DNA of 37,192 bases from Pseudomonas mangiferae. GTDB lineage: Bacteria; Pseudomonadota; Gammaproteobacteria; Pseudomonadales; Pseudomonadaceae. The stretch covers positions 1 through 37,192 of the forward strand of contig NZ_VJOY01000025.1 of the NCBI RefSeq assembly GCF_007109405.1, in the 5' to 3' direction. The notes under the pieces are model-generated. The model worked only from the letters and a program-made list of their open reading frames with translations. It ran no database searches and was not told the origin of the DNA. Positions within the stretch are counted from its first letter, which is position 1. Every line of letters starts with the position of its first letter. Made by a program: the position numbers and the translations under genes. This document shows, piece after piece, positions 8,325 to 16,660 of the stretch.

Positions 8325-9119
8325 ATGAAACAGTACCTCGACCTGATGCGCCACGTGCGCGAGCACGGCACCTTCAAGAGCGACCGCACCGGCACCGGCA
8401 CCTACAGCGTGTTCGGCTACCAGATGCGCTTCGACCTGGCCGATGGCTTCCCCCTGGTGACCACCAAGAAGTGCCACCTGAAATCTATCGTCCACGAGCT
8501 GCTGTGGTTCCTGAAGGGCGAGACCAACATCCGCTACCTGAAGGAAAACGGCGTCTCCATCTGGGACGAGTGGGCCGACGAGCATGGCGAGCTGGGCCCG
8601 GTGTACGGCTACCAGTGGCGCTCCTGGCCGGCGCCCAATGGCGAGTCCATCGACCAGATCGCGAAGCTGATCGAGATGATCAAGAAGAACCCGGACTCGC
8701 GCCGGCTGATCGTCTCGGCCTGGAACCCGGCCCTGGTGGACCAGATGGCCCTGCCGCCCTGCCACGCGCTGTTCCAGTTCTACGTGGCGGACGGCAAGCT
8801 CAGCTGCCAGCTCTATCAGCGTTCGGCGGACATCTTCCTCGGGGTGCCCTTCAACATCGCCAGCTACGCCCTGCTGACCCTGATGGTGGCCCAGGTCTGC
8901 GACCTGCAGCCCGGCGAGTTCATCTGGACCGGCGGCGACTGCCACCTGTACGCCAACCACCTCGAACAGGCCGACCTGCAGCTGTCCCGCGCGCCGCTGC
9001 CGCTGCCCACCCTCACCCTCAACCCCGCGGTGAAGGACCTGTTCGCCTTCCGCTTCGAGGACATCGAGCTGCTGGGCTACGAGGCCCATCCCCACATCAA
9101 GGCACCGGTGGCGGTCTGA
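8325..9119 (+). CDS. thyA: Thymidylate synthase
   Basis: ThyA methylates dUMP to dTMP with 5,10-methylenetetrahydrofolate, producing dihydrofolate that FolA (also in this window) recycles. The 264-residue length equals that of E. coli ThyA. The catalytic cysteine is Cys146 in [10 protein letters not shown]. The phosphate-binding SDRTGTGT at residues 19-26, [11 protein letters not shown] at 125-135 and the dUMP-binding [14 protein letters not shown] region are all intact. The ATG at 8325 begins MKQYLDLM as in homologues. The downstream gene is transcribed in the opposite direction, so thyA ends its transcription unit. Confidence 0.98.
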   Translation: MKQYLDLMRHVREHGTFKSDRTGTGTYSVFGYQMRFDLADGFPLVTTKKCHLKSIVHELLWFLKGETNIRYLKENGVSIWDEWADEHGELGPVYGYQWRSWPAPNGESIDQIAKLIEMIKKNPDSRRLIVSAWNPALVDQMALPPCHALFQFYVADGKLSCQLYQRSADIFLGVPFNIASYALLTLMVAQVCDLQPGEFIWTGGDCHLYANHLEQADLQLSRAPLPLPTLTLNPAVKDLFAFRFEDIELLGYEAHPHIKAPVAV

Positions 9120-9153
9120 CCGCCCCGGTCACCCGGCCTCCCGCCCGCTGGGC

Positions 9154-10065
9154 CTAGCCCGCCAGGCACTCGGCCAGGTAGTCGATCAACACCCGCAGCT
9201 TCGGTGGCAACTGCCGGCCCGGCAGCCACAGCAGCCACGCGGCGCCCTGGTAGGAGCCGCGGTAGCGCCAGTCCGGCAGCACCTCCACCAGCCGGCCCGC
9301 GGCCAGGGCCGCGGCGGCGGTGAAGTGGGGCAGGCAGGTCAGGCCGATGCCCTCCTCGGCCAGCAACAGCCGCGCCTCGCTGTGGTTGCTGGCGTAGCGC
9401 CCCGACACCTCCACGCCCACCAGCTCATCGCCGCGGCTGAAATGCCAGCGGTGGTCGTCGGCCCGTTCGTCCAGGGCCAGGCAGCTGTGCTGCGCCAGCT
9501 CCCGGGGGTGGCGAGGCGTGCCGGCCCGGGTGAGGTACGCGGGGCTGGCGCAGAGCAACTGGCGGACCGGTAGCAGCGGGCGGCCGGCGAGGCCCGGCGG
9601 TGGCGCCTCGGTCACCTGCAGGCAGAGGTCGAAGCCGTCCTCCACCAGGTTCGGGGCCCGGTCGTCCAGGCGCAGCTTCAGGTCCACCTGGGGGTAGCGT
9701 TGCAGGAACGCCGGCACCAGCGGGTTGATCACGAAGCGCCCCAGGGCCTTCGGCACGCTCATGCGCACCGTGCCGCAGGGCGTGCCCTGCAGGTGCTCGC
9801 CGATGTCCTGGGCGGCACGGGCCGCCTCCAGCATGCGCCGGCCGTGGCCGACGATCTCCTCGCCGGCCTGGGTCAGGCGCAGGCGGCGGGTGGTGCGTTC
9901 GAACAGGCGCACCTGCAGCTGCCGCTCTAGGCGCGCCACCTGCCGGCTCACCGCCGAGGCGGTGCCCCCGGCCTGGCGGGCGGCGGCGGAGAAGCTGCCG
10001 GCATCCACCACCCGCACCAGGGTGGCCAACAGCGGCAGCAGGGCCAGGGGTGGATTCGTGCTCAT
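9154..10065 (-). CDS. LysR-family transcriptional regulator
   Basis: This 303-residue regulator has an N-terminal winged helix-turn-helix (about residues 12-72) with GSFSAAARQAGGTASAVSRQ and LFERTTRRLRLTQAG, followed by a periplasmic-binding-like effector domain. The pattern LFERTTRRLRLT and the domain after it put it in the large CrgA/AaeR-like LysR subgroup. I choose the ATG at 10065 because an AGGAG (10075-10079, minus strand) sits nine bases upstream. A TTG at 10074 would abut the ribosome-binding site. It diverges from an EamA transporter gene at 10169, so it probably controls that exporter and itself from the shared 103-bp region. The effector is unknown. Confidence 0.9.
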   Translation of the reverse strand: MSTNPPLALLPLLATLVRVVDAGSFSAAARQAGGTASAVSRQVARLERQLQVRLFERTTRRLRLTQAGEEIVGHGRRMLEAARAAQDIGEHLQGTPCGTVRMSVPKALGRFVINPLVPAFLQRYPQVDLKLRLDDRAPNLVEDGFDLCLQVTEAPPPGLAGRPLLPVRQLLCASPAYLTRAGTPRHPRELAQHSCLALDERADDHRWHFSRGDELVGVEVSGRYASNHSEARLLLAEEGIGLTCLPHFTAAAALAAGRLVEVLPDWRYRGSYQGAAWLLWLPGRQLPPKLRVLIDYLAECLAG

Positions 10066-10108
10066 GGGGAACAACTCCTGTGCGGTCAGAGCGGATTATC
10101 GCGACTGT

Positions 10109-10128
10109 GGGAATCAATCGACAATCCC
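10109..10128. promoter_or_regulatory. Candidate LysR operator between divergent genes
   Basis: The inverted repeat GGGA-N-T-N8-A-N-TCCC lies midway between the LysR gene and the EamA gene. Interrupted dyads of this kind are common LysR sites. The match is short and no binding data exist. Confidence 0.3.
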
Positions 10129-10168
10129 GTCGACGCCGCCTTGCGCGGCCTTGAGGCGGAGTGACGCG

Positions 10169-11020
10169 ATGACGACGAGGTGGAAGGCCGACCTGGCGCT
10201 GCTGACGGTAGCGGCGATCTGGGGCAGCAGCTACGGGGTGGCCAAGCAGGCGGTGACCTTCTACCCGGTGCTGGGCTTCCTGGCGGTGCGCTTCGGCCTG
10301 ACCTTCCTGCTGCTGGTGCCGTACCTGCGGGGCGAGGGGCGCCAGGCCTGGCGCGCCGGCCTGCCCACCGGCGGCCTGCTGCTGGCGATCTTCCTCTGCG
10401 AGACCACCGGGGTGTCGCTTACCTCCGCCAGCAACGCGGCCTTCCTCATCAACCTCTGCGTGCTGTTCGCGCCGTTCGGCGAGTGGTGGCTGCTGGGTCA
10501 GCGGCCGGGCCCGGCGATCCTCCTGGCCTGCGTGCTGTCCCTGGCCGGGGTCTGGCTGCTCACCGGCGGGCTGGCGGCGCGCCTGGGCCTGGGCGATGCG
10601 CTGATGCTGGCGGCCGCGCTGCTGCGGGCCCTGCAGGTGGTGGTGAACCGCCGCTTCAACGCGCGCCGGCCGGTCCCGGCCCTGGCCCTGACGGCGGTGC
10701 AGAGCGGGACGATCACCGCCGGCTGCCTGCTGCTGGCCGGGTTCTCGCCAGGCCCCTGGCCGCCGTTGCCCACGGCGCCGGCGTTCTGGGGCGGGACCCT
10801 CTACCTGGTGGCGTTCGCCACCCTGTTCGCCTTCTTCGTGCAGAACCATGCCCTGCGCCAGGCCAGCGCCAGCCGGGTGAGCCTGCTGATGGGCAGCGAG
10901 CCGCTGTTCGGCGCGCTGTTCGCGGCGTTCTGGCTGGGCGAGCGGCTGGGCCCCGAGGCCTGGCTCGGGGGCGCGCTGATCGTCGCGGCGACGGCCTGGG
11001 CGAGCCTGCTCAGGCGCTGA
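10169..11020 (+). CDS. EamA/DMT-superfamily transporter
   Basis: The product is a 283-residue inner-membrane protein with about ten hydrophobic segments in two EamA repeats. The first repeat opens with LALLTVAAIWGSSYGVAKQA, where the WGSS-type motif is the usual start of a drug/metabolite transporter of the RhaT/YdcZ kind. The second contains SASRVSLLMGSEPLFGALFA, the family's conserved second-repeat signature. Members export amino acids, metabolites or drugs, and the substrate here cannot be inferred. The ATG at 10169 lies behind GAGGCGGAG, while the open frame further upstream crosses the intergenic region and the divergent LysR gene. The divergent LysR regulator is the likely controller. 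Confidence 0.85.
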   Translation: MTTRWKADLALLTVAAIWGSSYGVAKQAVTFYPVLGFLAVRFGLTFLLLVPYLRGEGRQAWRAGLPTGGLLLAIFLCETTGVSLTSASNAAFLINLCVLFAPFGEWWLLGQRPGPAILLACVLSLAGVWLLTGGLAARLGLGDALMLAAALLRALQVVVNRRFNARRPVPALALTAVQSGTITAGCLLLAGFSPGPWPPLPTAPAFWGGTLYLVAFATLFAFFVQNHALRQASASRVSLLMGSEPLFGALFAAFWLGERLGPEAWLGGALIVAATAWASLLRR

Positions 11021-11070
11021 GGCAGGCGGTCAGCGGGAGGTCGGCCACGGCACCGGTGGCCACCACCGGC

Positions 11071-11463
11071 TCAGGGCGCCGGCCCGCCGGGCGGTACGTC
11101 CTTCCGGGCGAGATCGCGGGCGTAGCGCTGCACGATCACCAGCAGCACCAGCCCGAACAGCACGAAGCCACCGCCGGCGACCGTGCCGAAGTTGAGCAGG
11201 GTCCTGCCGTCCGAGGCGAAGATCATGAAGGCGGCGCCCATCACCATGACGAAGGCGGGCAGGAAGAAGCGGTTGCGGGTCTGGCTGCGCAGCACGGTGT
11301 CCGTCTGCTGCAGTTGCCGGTGCAGGGTGTGGGCCTTCTGCTCGCAGGCGCCGTGGCAGGTGATGGCGTGGCCGAGGTCCACCAGACAGGCCGGGCACAG
11401 GCCCTTGGAGCAGCCGCGGCACAGGCCGACGGCCTCGGTATCGCGGTGAACGAAACAGCGCAT
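11071..11463 (-). CDS. B-box-like zinc-binding protein with two membrane spans
   Basis: This 130-residue protein has an N-terminal cluster of possible zinc ligands: Cys3, His6, Cys15, Cys18, Cys23, Cys26, His32, Cys36 and Cys40. The spacing (CxxH, CxxC, CxxC, then H and C) resembles a B-box zinc finger. A short helical linker follows (EQKAHTLHRQLQQ), then two membrane helices at about 67-83 and 90-112. The start is the ATG at 11463, seven bases after GAGGAG. It lies 11 bases after the GTPase gene and is probably the last gene of a three-gene operon with the DUF3482 GTPase and the DUF2868 membrane protein. No biochemical function is known to me. A membrane-tethered adaptor is a guess. Confidence 0.75.
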   Translation of the reverse strand: MRCFVHRDTEAVGLCRGCSKGLCPACLVDLGHAITCHGACEQKAHTLHRQLQQTDTVLRSQTRNRFFLPAFVMVMGAAFMIFASDGRTLLNFGTVAGGGFVLFGLVLLVIVQRYARDLARKDVPPGGPAP

Positions 11464-11474
11464 GGTGGCGCTCC

Positions 11475-12851
11475 TCAGGGGGCGGGGGTGACTGTACGGG
11501 CCAGGCGTTCCACCTGCTCCAGGCGCACGACCTGCTCCAGGTGGGCGCCGGGGTTCAGGGACGACCAGTCCGGGCGTGCCCGGGCGATCCGCAGCGGTTC
11601 CGGTAGCGTGCCCTTGCGCCAGCGCTCGTCCTCGGGCGCGGCCAGCCGGATCGCTTCCTGGGCCGCGTGGCCGCGCTGCTCCAGGGCCTGCAGCAACTGC
11701 TGCTGACGCAGCGCCAGCAAGCGTAGCACGGCGTCGTCCACGGTCAGTTCGCGACGCCCCTTGAGCTTGCCCAGGAGGCGCCCGCCGTAGTGGCGGGCGG
11801 TCTGCGCGCCGCCGCCGGCCAGGGCGCCTACCAGGGTCGCGGCGCCCAGGGTCAGGCCGCCCACCAGCAGGTCGAGCCCGGCCCCGGCGGCGGCGCCCGC
11901 CGCCAGGCCGCCGCCCACCTGCAGGCCCAGGCGGCGCAGGGTTTCCGGGTTGAACAGGTCGTCGCTCCAGCGGCCATCCAGCAGCGGCAGGTCGTCGGCG
12001 TGGGCGTCGTCGCGGCGGAATGCGTACAGCCGCAGCAGGGCCTCGACGCAGCGCTGCTCGCGCTGGCGCACCGCCTGGCGCAGTTCGCCCAGTGCGGCCT
12101 GCTCTTGGGTCGCCTCGGCCGGCACTTGGCGGCGGCAGGCCGCGGCATCCAGCAGCAGGTCGGCGATCAGCCGCGCGCCGGCCTGGCGGCGTGCCTCGGC
12201 CTGGCGCTCATGGTCGGCCACCAGCCGCTCCAGGGCCGGCCGCGCCCGCTCCAGCAGCAGCGCCAGGCTCTCGTAGAGGCGCCGTTCGCCATCCTCCGGG
12301 GGCGCCACGCTGTCGAAGCGCACCAGGGCGTGCAGGCCGAGCCGCGCCAGGGCCTCGCGCCAGGCCGCTTCGCGCTGGGACGGGCCGGCGACGAAGTTCA
12401 GCACCGGCAGCAACGGCCGGCCGGCCATGGCCAGCACCGCCAGCTCGTCGCGGTACTTGGCCAGCACCGGCTCGCGGGCGTCGATCACGTAGAGGCCGGC
12501 GTCGGAGGCCAGCAGCTGGCGCAGCACCTTGGCTTCCTGCTCGAAGCGCTGGCGCGCCTCGCCGCTGTCGAGGAAGCGCGCCAGCCGGGTCGGCCCGTCC
12601 AGGCGTTCGCCGGGGCGCTCCAGGGTGTCCAGGTGGTCGCGCAGGGCGATGGCGTCCTCCAGGCCGGGTGTGTCGTACAGCTCCAGCAGCGCCTCGCCAT
12701 TCACCGACAGCCGCGCGCCTTCCACGTGGCGGGTGGTGCTGGGCCGGTGGGAGACCTCGCCGAAGCCGGTGTCGCGGGTCAGGGTGCGCAGCAGCGAGGT
12801 CTTGCCGACGTTGGTATGGCCCACCACCGCCAGGGTCAGGGGTTCAGTCAT
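11475..12851 (-). CDS. GTPase with DUF3482 C-terminal domain
   Basis: The 458-residue protein begins with a TRAFAC-class GTPase domain. G1 is GHTNVGKTS at residues 11-19, a threonine-rich switch follows (STTRHVEG, near 40), and G3 is YDTPG at 60-64. The usual G4 motif NKxD is replaced by LNFV in LLPVLNFVAGPS, a departure that may be normal in this family. A glycine- and alanine-rich segment around residues 315-350 (GGLAAGAAAGAGLDLLVGG) looks membrane-active, as in the DUF3482 domain. Its ATG overlaps the stop of the upstream DUF2868 gene by 8 bases (ATGACTGA), so production is coupled. The pair recurs in Pseudomonas. The role is unknown, possibly membrane remodelling or stress. Confidence 0.85.
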   Translation of the reverse strand: MTEPLTLAVVGHTNVGKTSLLRTLTRDTGFGEVSHRPSTTRHVEGARLSVNGEALLELYDTPGLEDAIALRDHLDTLERPGERLDGPTRLARFLDSGEARQRFEQEAKVLRQLLASDAGLYVIDAREPVLAKYRDELAVLAMAGRPLLPVLNFVAGPSQREAAWREALARLGLHALVRFDSVAPPEDGERRLYESLALLLERARPALERLVADHERQAEARRQAGARLIADLLLDAAACRRQVPAEATQEQAALGELRQAVRQREQRCVEALLRLYAFRRDDAHADDLPLLDGRWSDDLFNPETLRRLGLQVGGGLAAGAAAGAGLDLLVGGLTLGAATLVGALAGGGAQTARHYGGRLLGKLKGRRELTVDDAVLRLLALRQQQLLQALEQRGHAAQEAIRLAAPEDERWRKGTLPEPLRIARARPDWSSLNPGAHLEQVVRLEQVERLARTVTPAP

Positions 12852-14226
12852 CGCCGGTCTCCAGCCAGGGCAGGGGCGACGCCTGGTCGTGGGCCAGGCC
12901 CAGGGTATCCAGGGCGCGGCGCCAGTCGTCCAGGCGCGCCGGGTCGAGGGCCTCGCCAGGAGGCGCCGGCAGCAGCCAGACCCGGGTGGCGCCAGCGCAA
13001 CGGGCCAGTTCCCCCAGCAGCGCCAGGGTGCCGCGGTCGGGGGACCGGCGCGGGTCGCAGGCGATGGCCAGGCGGCCCGGCGGGTGGCGGGTGAGCTGCT
13101 CCAGCAGGTGGCGGCGCTGGGCGCTGTCGTCCAGCACCCCGGCGTCGGCCACCGTGGCGGGCAGCGCCGGCGGCCAGGGGCGTTCGTCCAGTTCCACCGC
13201 CACCAGCAGGGCGCCCTGGCGACCGTCGGACGGCCCGCTAGCCGGGGGCGTGGGCAGGCTTTCCGGTGCCGGATCGCTCACCCCCAGGCGCTCGCTGGCG
13301 GGCATCAGCCGCTCCCCCAGCAGCACGTAGCCGGGGTCGCTCAGGTCCAGGGCCAGGCGCGCGACGCCGCGGCGCCAGCGCCAACCGCAGAAGGCCGCCA
13401 GCAGTAGCCGCGGCAGCACCCCGTAGACCGTCAGCACCCCCGCCAGCCAGCCGGCCCAGGCGTGCCGGGCGGCGTCCGCGGCGAGCATGCCGTCGCCGCT
13501 GGCGCGGACGGTGGCCGGGTCCGGCGAGGGAAAGCCCAGCCAGGCCGGCAGGTAGCCCAGCGCACGGGTCAGGCCGACGAAGGTGTCCGGCTGCAACAGG
13601 GTGGTTTCCCAGACGAAGCCGTAGCGCCGGGTGGCCAGCAGGGCCAGCAGCACCGCCAGGGCCGCCAGCAGGGCCAGCAGCCAGAGGCCGTGCACCAGCC
13701 AGCCCAGGCCCCAGCGGGCCAGGCGCCGACGCCCCAGCAGCACCAGCAGGGCCGGCGCCAGCTGGGCGCCGCGAGCCCCCCGTGCCAGCGCGCCGCTCAG
13801 CCACAGCCAGAGCCGGCCGAGGGCGCCGCTGGTCTCGCCCCCCAGGCACAGCCCCAGCCCCCAGCCCAGCAGGCTCACGAGGTTCAGCCCCAGCAGGCCG
13901 GCCAGGGCCCAGAACACGTTCACCGGCCGCTGGCCGTCGCCCAGGGCCGCCACCGCCAGCCCGGCGCCGCTGGCCAGGGCCACCAGCGCCAGCGCCAGCA
14001 GCGCCAGGGCCGCGCCCTGGTGGGCGCTGCGCTGGGCGTCCACCAGCCCTTCGCGGCCACCGATCCAGGCGGCGCGGGCGAGGATGCGTTGCTGCAGGTC
14101 GCCGCCGCCGGCGATGGCGCGGCGGCGGGCCTCGGCGTCTTCCAGCGGGCCGGCCTGTTCCTCCCGCAGGCGGATGGCCTCGGCCAGCCAGAAGGCATCG
14201 AGGGAAGCGGGAATCGTACGGCTCAA
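12844..14226 (-). CDS. DUF2868 multi-span membrane protein
   Basis: This 460-residue protein starts with a charged cytoplasmic stretch (LAEAIRLREEQAGPLED) and then has at least four membrane helices, at about 71-95, 103-128, 178-198 and 260-285. A soluble C-terminal half contains many short alpha/beta elements. The early residues and the pairing with a DUF3482 GTPase identify the DUF2868 family, whose function is not established. I start at a TTG at 14226, four bases after a GGAGG (14231-14235, minus strand). A longer frame from 14421 would run across the upstream promoter region. Its last eight bases overlap the GTPase start. It is the first gene of the operon. Confidence 0.8.
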   Translation of the reverse strand: MSRTIPASLDAFWLAEAIRLREEQAGPLEDAEARRRAIAGGGDLQQRILARAAWIGGREGLVDAQRSAHQGAALALLALALVALASGAGLAVAALGDGQRPVNVFWALAGLLGLNLVSLLGWGLGLCLGGETSGALGRLWLWLSGALARGARGAQLAPALLVLLGRRRLARWGLGWLVHGLWLLALLAALAVLLALLATRRYGFVWETTLLQPDTFVGLTRALGYLPAWLGFPSPDPATVRASGDGMLAADAARHAWAGWLAGVLTVYGVLPRLLLAAFCGWRWRRGVARLALDLSDPGYVLLGERLMPASERLGVSDPAPESLPTPPASGPSDGRQGALLVAVELDERPWPPALPATVADAGVLDDSAQRRHLLEQLTRHPPGRLAIACDPRRSPDRGTLALLGELARCAGATRVWLLPAPPGEALDPARLDDWRRALDTLGLAHDQASPLPWLETGDD

Positions 14227-14450
14227 GGCACCTCCGGAGGGTCGGCAGCGGGGCAGGCCACGGGCGTCGCGCGGCAGCGGCCCACCATAGCAAACCCGAA
14301 GACGCTGCGCCGACGGCCGCAGGCGCGTATCATCGCGGCTTTTTTTTCGGCGGGTGTCCGTCGGCGCCGCTCGGCGCCAACGGCCCCGTGTCACCCCAGG
14401 CCGGTCCACCGGAGACGGCACCGGCCGTGCAATGCAAGGAGTAACCCCTC

Positions 14451-14810
14451 ATGGCAGCGAGCCTGAAACCTTTCCTCATCCTGATGGGCTGGGCCGCCAG
14501 CGGCCTGGCCGCGGCGGACATCCACGACAGTGCCCTGGCGCAACGCTACGGGGCTGGCGCCGAGCGCTTCCGCGCCGAGGGCGGCGGGGGTGGCGAGCAT
14601 CGCCCGGTGGAGAAGGCCCGCGCCCCGCGTTTCCACCTGCAGGACGAGGCGCCGCCGATCCAGCTGCGCTTCGGCAACGACGAGCCGGCGCCGGTGCACG
14701 ATGCCATCGGCCTGGAACGCGCCCAGCAGCGCGACCGCCAGCACTGTCGGCACCTGCAGGCGGCCCTGGCGGAGCGGGGCGGGTTGCCCAATCAGCTGAA
14801 CTGCGACTGA
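14451..14810 (+). CDS. Small exported protein of unknown function
   Basis: A 119-residue protein begins MAASLKPFLILMGWAASGLA and continues AADIHDS, a Sec signal peptide with likely cleavage near residue 22. The mature part is hydrophilic and rich in Arg, Glu and Gln, with a GGGGG run near residue 45 and two late cysteines (QHC and the penultimate residue) that could form a disulfide in the periplasm. AAGGAG lies nine bases before the ATG. I do not recognise the family. It sits between the divergent DUF2868 operon and the convergent glpQ gene, whose stop is four bases away. A coding gene is supported by the signal peptide and ribosome-binding site, not by homology. Confidence 0.65.
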   Translation: MAASLKPFLILMGWAASGLAAADIHDSALAQRYGAGAERFRAEGGGGGEHRPVEKARAPRFHLQDEAPPIQLRFGNDEPAPVHDAIGLERAQQRDRQHCRHLQAALAERGGLPNQLNCD

Positions 14811-14814
14811 CGAC

Positions 14815-15918
14815 TCAGCGGCCTTCCCGCAGGCGGACCGCCAGGTCCGGCTGGTCGGTGAACACCCCGTCGACGCCGGCGGCGAGGAAGGCCTTCAGTT
14901 CGGCGCCCAGGTCGCCGCGTTCCTCCGGCCGCTCGCTGCTGCGCAGGCGGGCCGGGAGGAAGGCGTTCTCCGCGCGGAAGGTATAAGGGTGCACCCGCAG
15001 CCCGGCGCGGTGGGCGTCGGCCACGAAGCGGGTCGGCGCGCCCAAGTCGCCGGCGGCGTCCCGGGGGATCACGTAGCGCTTGTCCGGGCCTACCGCGTCG
15101 GCGTAGCGGGCCACCGCCGCGAGGCCGGCCGGGGTCGCCATCTGCGCATAGGTGAGGCCGCTGCCGGCCAGGACCTGGTCGTAGGGCTGGCCATCGCCGT
15201 AGAGCTGGACCAGGCGGAACGACGCGAGACGCGCCAGCGTCTTGAGGTTGTCCACTTCGAAGGACTGGAGGTACACCGGCGCCTGCCGCCCGCCGTAGCC
15301 GTTGCGCTGCAGGGTGCGTACCAGGGGCCGTTCCAGGCCCAGGCCGAGGTGCTGGAAGTGGCTCGGGTGCTTGGTCTCCAGGTACAGGCCGATGCGCCGG
15401 CCCTGGCTCAGCTCCAGGGACCGGGCCAGGTCGATGATCTCCTGCAGGGTCGGCACCGGGAAGGCGCCGTCCAGCCGTGCGTTGCCCGGGCGCACCTGGG
15501 GAATCCGCTCGATGGCCCGCAGGCGCTTGATCTCCGCCAGGGTGAAGTCCTCGCTGAACCAGCCCTCGATGGCCACCCCGTCCACCGTCTGGGTGCGCTT
15601 GCGCCCGGCGAATTCCGGGTGCTGCGCCACGTCGGTGGTGAGCCCCAGCTCGTTGTCGTGGCGGGCGATCAGCTGCCCGTCCCGGGTCATCACCAGGTCC
15701 GGCTCGATATAGTCCGCCCCCTGCAGCACCGCCAGGGCGTAGGACGCCAGCGTGTGCTCCGGCACGTAGCCGCTGGCGCCGCGGTGGCCGATCACCAGGG
15801 GCCGCGCCTCGGGCGCCCGCAGGGGCGTTGCGGGCTCGGCCGCGCAGGCCAGCAGCGGCAGGACCAGCAGGCCGGTGCAGAGCCGGCGGCAGAGGCGATA
15901 CAGGGGGTGTCGAGGCAT
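14815..15918 (-). CDS. glpQ: Glycerophosphodiester phosphodiesterase, periplasmic
   Basis: GlpQ cleaves glycerophosphodiesters to glycerol-3-phosphate and an alcohol, salvaging phosphate and carbon from phospholipid head groups. The 367-residue protein has a signal sequence ending LLVLPLLACAAEP, whose LLAC could be a lipobox or a Sec cleavage region. The GDPD signature follows with IGHRGASGYVPEHTLASYA, which carries the catalytic His and Glu, then GADYIEPDLVMTRDG and IARHD. Late residues LKAFLAAGVDGVFTDQPDLA complete the TIM barrel. The ATG at 15918 (MPRHPLY) gives the proper export signal. The P. aeruginosa equivalent is PA0347. A Pho-box-like site lies about 45 bases upstream. The folA gene is divergent. 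Confidence 0.93.
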   Translation of the reverse strand: MPRHPLYRLCRRLCTGLLVLPLLACAAEPATPLRAPEARPLVIGHRGASGYVPEHTLASYALAVLQGADYIEPDLVMTRDGQLIARHDNELGLTTDVAQHPEFAGRKRTQTVDGVAIEGWFSEDFTLAEIKRLRAIERIPQVRPGNARLDGAFPVPTLQEIIDLARSLELSQGRRIGLYLETKHPSHFQHLGLGLERPLVRTLQRNGYGGRQAPVYLQSFEVDNLKTLARLASFRLVQLYGDGQPYDQVLAGSGLTYAQMATPAGLAAVARYADAVGPDKRYVIPRDAAGDLGAPTRFVADAHRAGLRVHPYTFRAENAFLPARLRSSERPEERGDLGAELKAFLAAGVDGVFTDQPDLAVRLREGR

Positions 15919-15963
15919 CGTTCCGGTTCCTTGGACGGAAAAGGCCCAGCCTGCCGGGCGGCG

Positions 15964-15981
15964 GTGACGGTTTGAGGACAG
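15964..15981 (-). promoter_or_regulatory. Pho-box-like PhoB site upstream of glpQ
   Basis: On the minus strand the sequence CTGTCCT-CAAA-CCGTCAC matches the PhoB direct-repeat consensus CTGTCAT-N4-CTGTCAT at 11 of 14 positions with the exact spacing. It ends 45 bases before the glpQ ATG. A phosphate-starvation role suits this enzyme and is known for Pseudomonas glpQ. A good -10 element at the expected distance is not obvious. Confidence 0.5.
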
Positions 15982-16071
15982 CGCGCCGCTCCAGCGTAAG
16001 CCGGATGTCCGCTGCGTGCGTCGGGCCCATGGGCCTCGGCTTCGGCCCGTTTTGCCGCTATCCTCGCCGCC

Positions 16072-16587
16072 ATGACCACGACACGCCCCCTCTGCCTCAT
16101 CGCCGCTCTCGCCGAAAACCGGGTGATCGGCCGCGACAACCGCATGCCCTGGCACCTGCCGGCGGACCTCAAGTACTTCAAGGCGAAGACCCTCGGCAAG
16201 CCCATCGTGATGGGCCGCAAGACCTGGGAATCCCTCGGCCGGCCGTTGCCCGGCCGGCTCAACCTGGTGGTGAGCCGGCAGCCGGGGCTGGCCCTGGACG
16301 GCGCGGAAGTCTTCGCCGAGCTGGACGCGGCGCTGCACCGCGCCCAGGCCTGGGCGGAGACGCAGGGGGTGGACGAGGTGATGCTGGTGGGCGGCGCCCA
16401 GCTCTACGCCCAGGCGCTGCCCCGGGCGGACCGCCTCTACCTGACCCGCATCGCCCTGGCCCCGGAGGGGGACACCTGGTTCCCCGAGGTGGACGAGGCC
16501 GACTGGCAGCGGCTGGAGCATGAGGCGCACCCGGCCGCCGGCGAGGCGCCGGCCTTCGCCTTCGAGACCTGGGTTCGTCGTTCCTGA
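16072..16587 (+). CDS. folA: Dihydrofolate reductase
   Basis: FolA reduces dihydrofolate to tetrahydrofolate with NADPH, recycling the product of thymidylate synthase, and is the trimethoprim target. The 171-residue protein has the order CLIAALAENRVIGRDNRMPW, LPADLKYFK with the substrate-binding acid at Asp32, then VMGRKTWESLGRPLPGR for NADPH binding. VDEVMLVGGAQLY follows at about 100-113. All are in the usual places for chromosomal DHFR. The ATG at 16072 is close to the position expected from homologues. The gene ends 73 bases before the convergent gloA stop, with a hairpin between them. It corresponds to PA0350 in P. aeruginosa. Confidence 0.97.
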   Translation: MTTTRPLCLIAALAENRVIGRDNRMPWHLPADLKYFKAKTLGKPIVMGRKTWESLGRPLPGRLNLVVSRQPGLALDGAEVFAELDAALHRAQAWAETQGVDEVMLVGGAQLYAQALPRADRLYLTRIALAPEGDTWFPEVDEADWQRLEHEAHPAAGEAPAFAFETWVRRS

Positions 16588-16627
16588 ACGGGCATTCCGA
16601 CGGTCTTCCCTGACCCCCTCATTTCGA

Positions 16628-16649
16628 CCGGCCGCGAGCGCGCGGCCGG
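16628..16649. terminator. Hairpin between convergent folA and gloA
   Basis: A 9-bp perfect stem (CCGGCCGCG with CGCGGCCGG) with loop AGCG lies between two stop codons. It has no strong T tract on either strand. Its position suggests it ends transcription from both sides. Confidence 0.45.
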
Positions 16650-16660
16650 CCTTCACGCCT

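Noticed and set aside
7671-9095. 474-codon minus-strand frame opposite lgt and thyA
   Set aside because: It is a shadow of two confidently identified genes and has no signature of its own.
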